Positions 62,101 through 64,000 of a stretch of DNA of 64,000 bases are shown piece by piece. The notes below the pieces were generated by a model that saw only the letters and a program-made list of their open reading frames with translations, had not been told where the DNA came from and made no database searches. A program made the translations under genes and the position numbers. The number at the start of each line of letters is the position of its first letter. Position 1 is the first letter of the stretch. The stretch covers positions 8,976,497 to 9,040,496 of the forward strand of contig CM055188.1 of the NCBI GenBank assembly GCA_029224185.1, given 5' to 3'. The stretch is from Karalla daura (taxonomy: Eukaryota; Chordata; Actinopteri; Chaetodontiformes; Leiognathidae).

Positions 62101-63002
62101 TCTCTATAAAAACACTTTTAGTATCAAATCTCAGTTGTCACTTTCTGCATTGCTACAGTAGATGTGTTCTGTGGCCCTGATGTAAAAGTAGTAAAATGTG
62201 ACCTTTCATACACAGCCAGGTACACAACCCAGAACAGTATTGCTCCCCAAAATCTCATGGTCTTTTTGATCGAGTCCAAACTCAAAATTTCACAATTTTC
62301 TCTGTTTTTGTGACGTAAATGTAGCATAAGATGTTGCATGAAATTCATGATTAAAACATACATACACATCTGGCCTTGTCTGGCTGGTTGTAATTAAAAG
62401 CTTCATGCAGTGACATGTTTTGTCTGGAGTGCTGTACAGTGATGACACACCCACACATAAAGCTATAAATTGAGGTGATGTACAGCAATAATTGTGAGGT
62501 TCTCTCCCTCTTATTCTCTCTGCCTCTCTCCGTCCCTCAAAAGCACTCACTCACTCATTCATTCACTCGCTCACATTCACAATCACACTCAATTATTAAA
62601 GGAACAGTCGACATTTACATAATTCCTCATGTTCTATGTCTTAACCTGGGCCAAATGAGAAGATGTGCCTCAGGCACAGAGATTAAGAAAAGCCTGGTCT
62701 TCATGTATATTTAGTGTTTTGATGCAATCATTCAGATTAATTTAATCTAAAATTAACAGATTGAATTTAAATTAGACTGCTTTGGAGTTATTTTGAGGTA
62801 TAGATCATCTCTCGTTCTGTTGAGTTTTAAGCAAATAGTTGCCCCTGTCCCTTTGTATTAGACCCCCCAAGACGAGAGCTAAATCTATTCTAAAATATGG
62901 GGAAAGACAGAACATGAGGATTTACTCAAATGTTGCATTGTTAGTTTGACATTGCACACTCACGCACGCACAGAATTACAGTTAGATATGGTGTCCATGC
63001 AG
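59189..63002 (-). other. probable long 3'UTR of the PDZRN/PDZD4-like gene
   Basis: AATAAA on the minus strand at 59189-59194 is the first convincing poly(A) signal before the next feature, giving a 3'UTR of up to 3.8 kb. The stretch has no exon-like conservation and is AT-rich throughout. Nearer poly(A) sites could be used instead. Confidence 0.35.
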
Positions 63003-64000
63003 TTAGACAGTGGTGACCGTCAGCAGGGAGCTGGGACACAGCATGTCCTCCTGGTTATCCAGTCTGGTCCCATGAGTCAGCAGCTCCTCTACTGTCGTCC
63101 AGTCATCCAACAACTTCCTGTTCCTCAAACGACTCAGCTTCCGCTGACTAAGCTCCAGGACCAGGTTCCCCCTTCCTTCAGTAAAAGGTCCGCTTCCTCG
63201 GCTGTCCATCACACCTCCATCTCCAACAGATGCTGCTCCTCCTGCTGCAATGGCTCCTGCCCTGCTGGTGGCATCTCTTAGAGCTGCGGCCCTGGCCTGT
63301 AGCTGCTGCTGCCTCTGTTCACGGGCCAAGAGGAAGTGTTCCCTCCTTTCCATTCGACTCCAGTACCGACCCATCAGCATGTCAGTATTGGTCTCTTCAT
63401 CTGTGCTCATCCCGCTGCGTTCATCTGCCAGCTGAGAAGCCCGGTCTCGTAAGAGCTGGTTTCTAGAGATCCGTGAGGTTGTGTTAGGTTTGGAACTAAT
63501 ATCCAGTTTTGGCTGCAGACCAGAACTGGGATTAGAGCTTGAACTTGCATTCATGTGTCCTTTATTTGCATCCCATCCAACAGCAGAACAAGTTCCTGTG
63601 TGGCCCTCCAAGGTGCTATAGAGACCTCTACCTCCCATGCCAACCTGGGACTGACGGCTGGCTGGTTTTGGCCAGGTGTCATTGACATCACCAGTCTCAG
63701 GAGGATGGACCAAATTCTGGAAGCGCTGAGGTTCTCTAAGTCGGCTCCTCCCCAAGTCCTGCTGCCTCTCTCTGTCCATCTCCTCCTGAATCTGTGCCTC
63801 CCTCTCTCTTTCCAGCTCTTTCTCCTTTTGTAAATGCCTTTTTTGTTCCAGTTCCCTCTCGATTTCTCTTTCCCTTTCCGACACCATTGGCTCGGACATC
63901 AAGTGTCTCTCTTGCGAGGGCCACCAGTCGTGGTGAGTGATCTGGCTGCTACCATTGTTGTCGTAGCATCTCTCATGCGCGTTGGAACCCATGATGTGCC
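63003..64000 (-). CDS. PDZRN3/PDZRN4/PDZD4-family protein, C-terminal part
   Basis: Open from the right edge (64000) to a stop at 63003-63005: about 332 residues, partial. The frame is open upstream of the first ATG (63992), so that ATG is probably internal. An acidic/basic coiled-coil segment (EREREIERELEQKRHLQK ...) is followed by a low-complexity linker and then the family's conserved C-terminal block: RISRNQLLRDRASQLADERS, GMSTDEETNTDMLMGRYWSR, LELSQRKLSRLRNRKLLDDW and TTVEELLTHGTR. It ends LLTVTTV, a class I PDZ-binding tail. PDZRN proteins are RING/PDZ E3 ligases acting at synapses and junctions; PDZD4 lacks the RING. The N-terminal RING/PDZ exons lie outside the window, so which member this is cannot be told. 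Confidence 0.8.
   Translation of the reverse strand, partial: HIMGSNAHERCYDNNGSSQITHHDWWPSQERHLMSEPMVSEREREIERELEQKRHLQKEKELEREREAQIQEEMDRERQQDLGRSRLREPQRFQNLVHPPETGDVNDTWPKPASRQSQVGMGGRGLYSTLEGHTGTCSAVGWDANKGHMNASSSSNPSSGLQPKLDISSKPNTTSRISRNQLLRDRASQLADERSGMSTDEETNTDMLMGRYWSRMERREHFLLAREQRQQQLQARAAALRDATSRAGAIAAGGAASVGDGGVMDSRGSGPFTEGRGNLVLELSQRKLSRLRNRKLLDDWTTVEELLTHGTRLDNQEDMLCPSSLLTVTTV

Overview
This is vertebrate genomic DNA, almost certainly from a ray-finned fish and probably a percomorph. The genes are intron-rich with GT/AG splice sites. The intergenic DNA is full of long CA/TG microsatellites and dispersed repeats typical of teleosts. The recognisable genes match human 1p36 synteny: AGTRAP and DRAXIN are neighbours there, and so are PANK4 and HES5. 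There is no sign of bacterial, viral or plasmid sequence, and I found no CRISPR array, rRNA or convincing tRNA gene. All exon boundaries below were read by hand from splice sites, reading frame and family conservation.

Layout. (1) 544-3378, minus: the 5' four coding exons of agtrap; the 3' end lies left of the window. (2) 7358-13695, minus: complete draxin, six coding exons, 382 aa, with a probable non-coding first exon near 20.4-20.6 kb. (3) 20.7-25.7 kb: intergenic DNA with very long TG arrays and a decayed non-LTR retrotransposon. (4) 26379-38521, minus: complete pank4, 19 exons, 783 aa. (5) 39.4-57.6 kb: a compact cluster derived from one hes5/her-type gene. It contains two intact copies (A, minus; B, plus), one copy that has lost the Orange domain but keeps WRPW (C, minus), a 96-aa two-exon gene that looks like a her gene stripped of its basic region and WRPW (47.7-48.1 kb, minus), a promoter/exon-1 remnant (50.4 kb) and a broken pseudogene (56.4-57.6 kb). 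The pseudogene is split by a CpG-rich segment carrying an RFX X-box. (6) 63003-64000, minus: the C-terminal exon of a PDZRN3/PDZRN4/PDZD4-family protein, probably with a long 3'UTR reaching to about 59.2 kb.

How the genes relate. The first three genes have unrelated functions: angiotensin-receptor trafficking, a netrin/DCC axon-guidance modulator and a coenzyme A-pathway phosphatase/kinase-like protein. The her cluster is the functional unit of most interest. Hes5-type genes are Notch-induced bHLH-Orange repressors, and here the three intact or near-intact copies share almost identical core promoters (TATA, CCAAT, one RBPJ-type site). Three related upstream blocks are also present, two with a perfect RBPJ consensus. 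The cluster therefore looks like a small, locally duplicated Notch-target complex whose paralogues are losing different functional modules.
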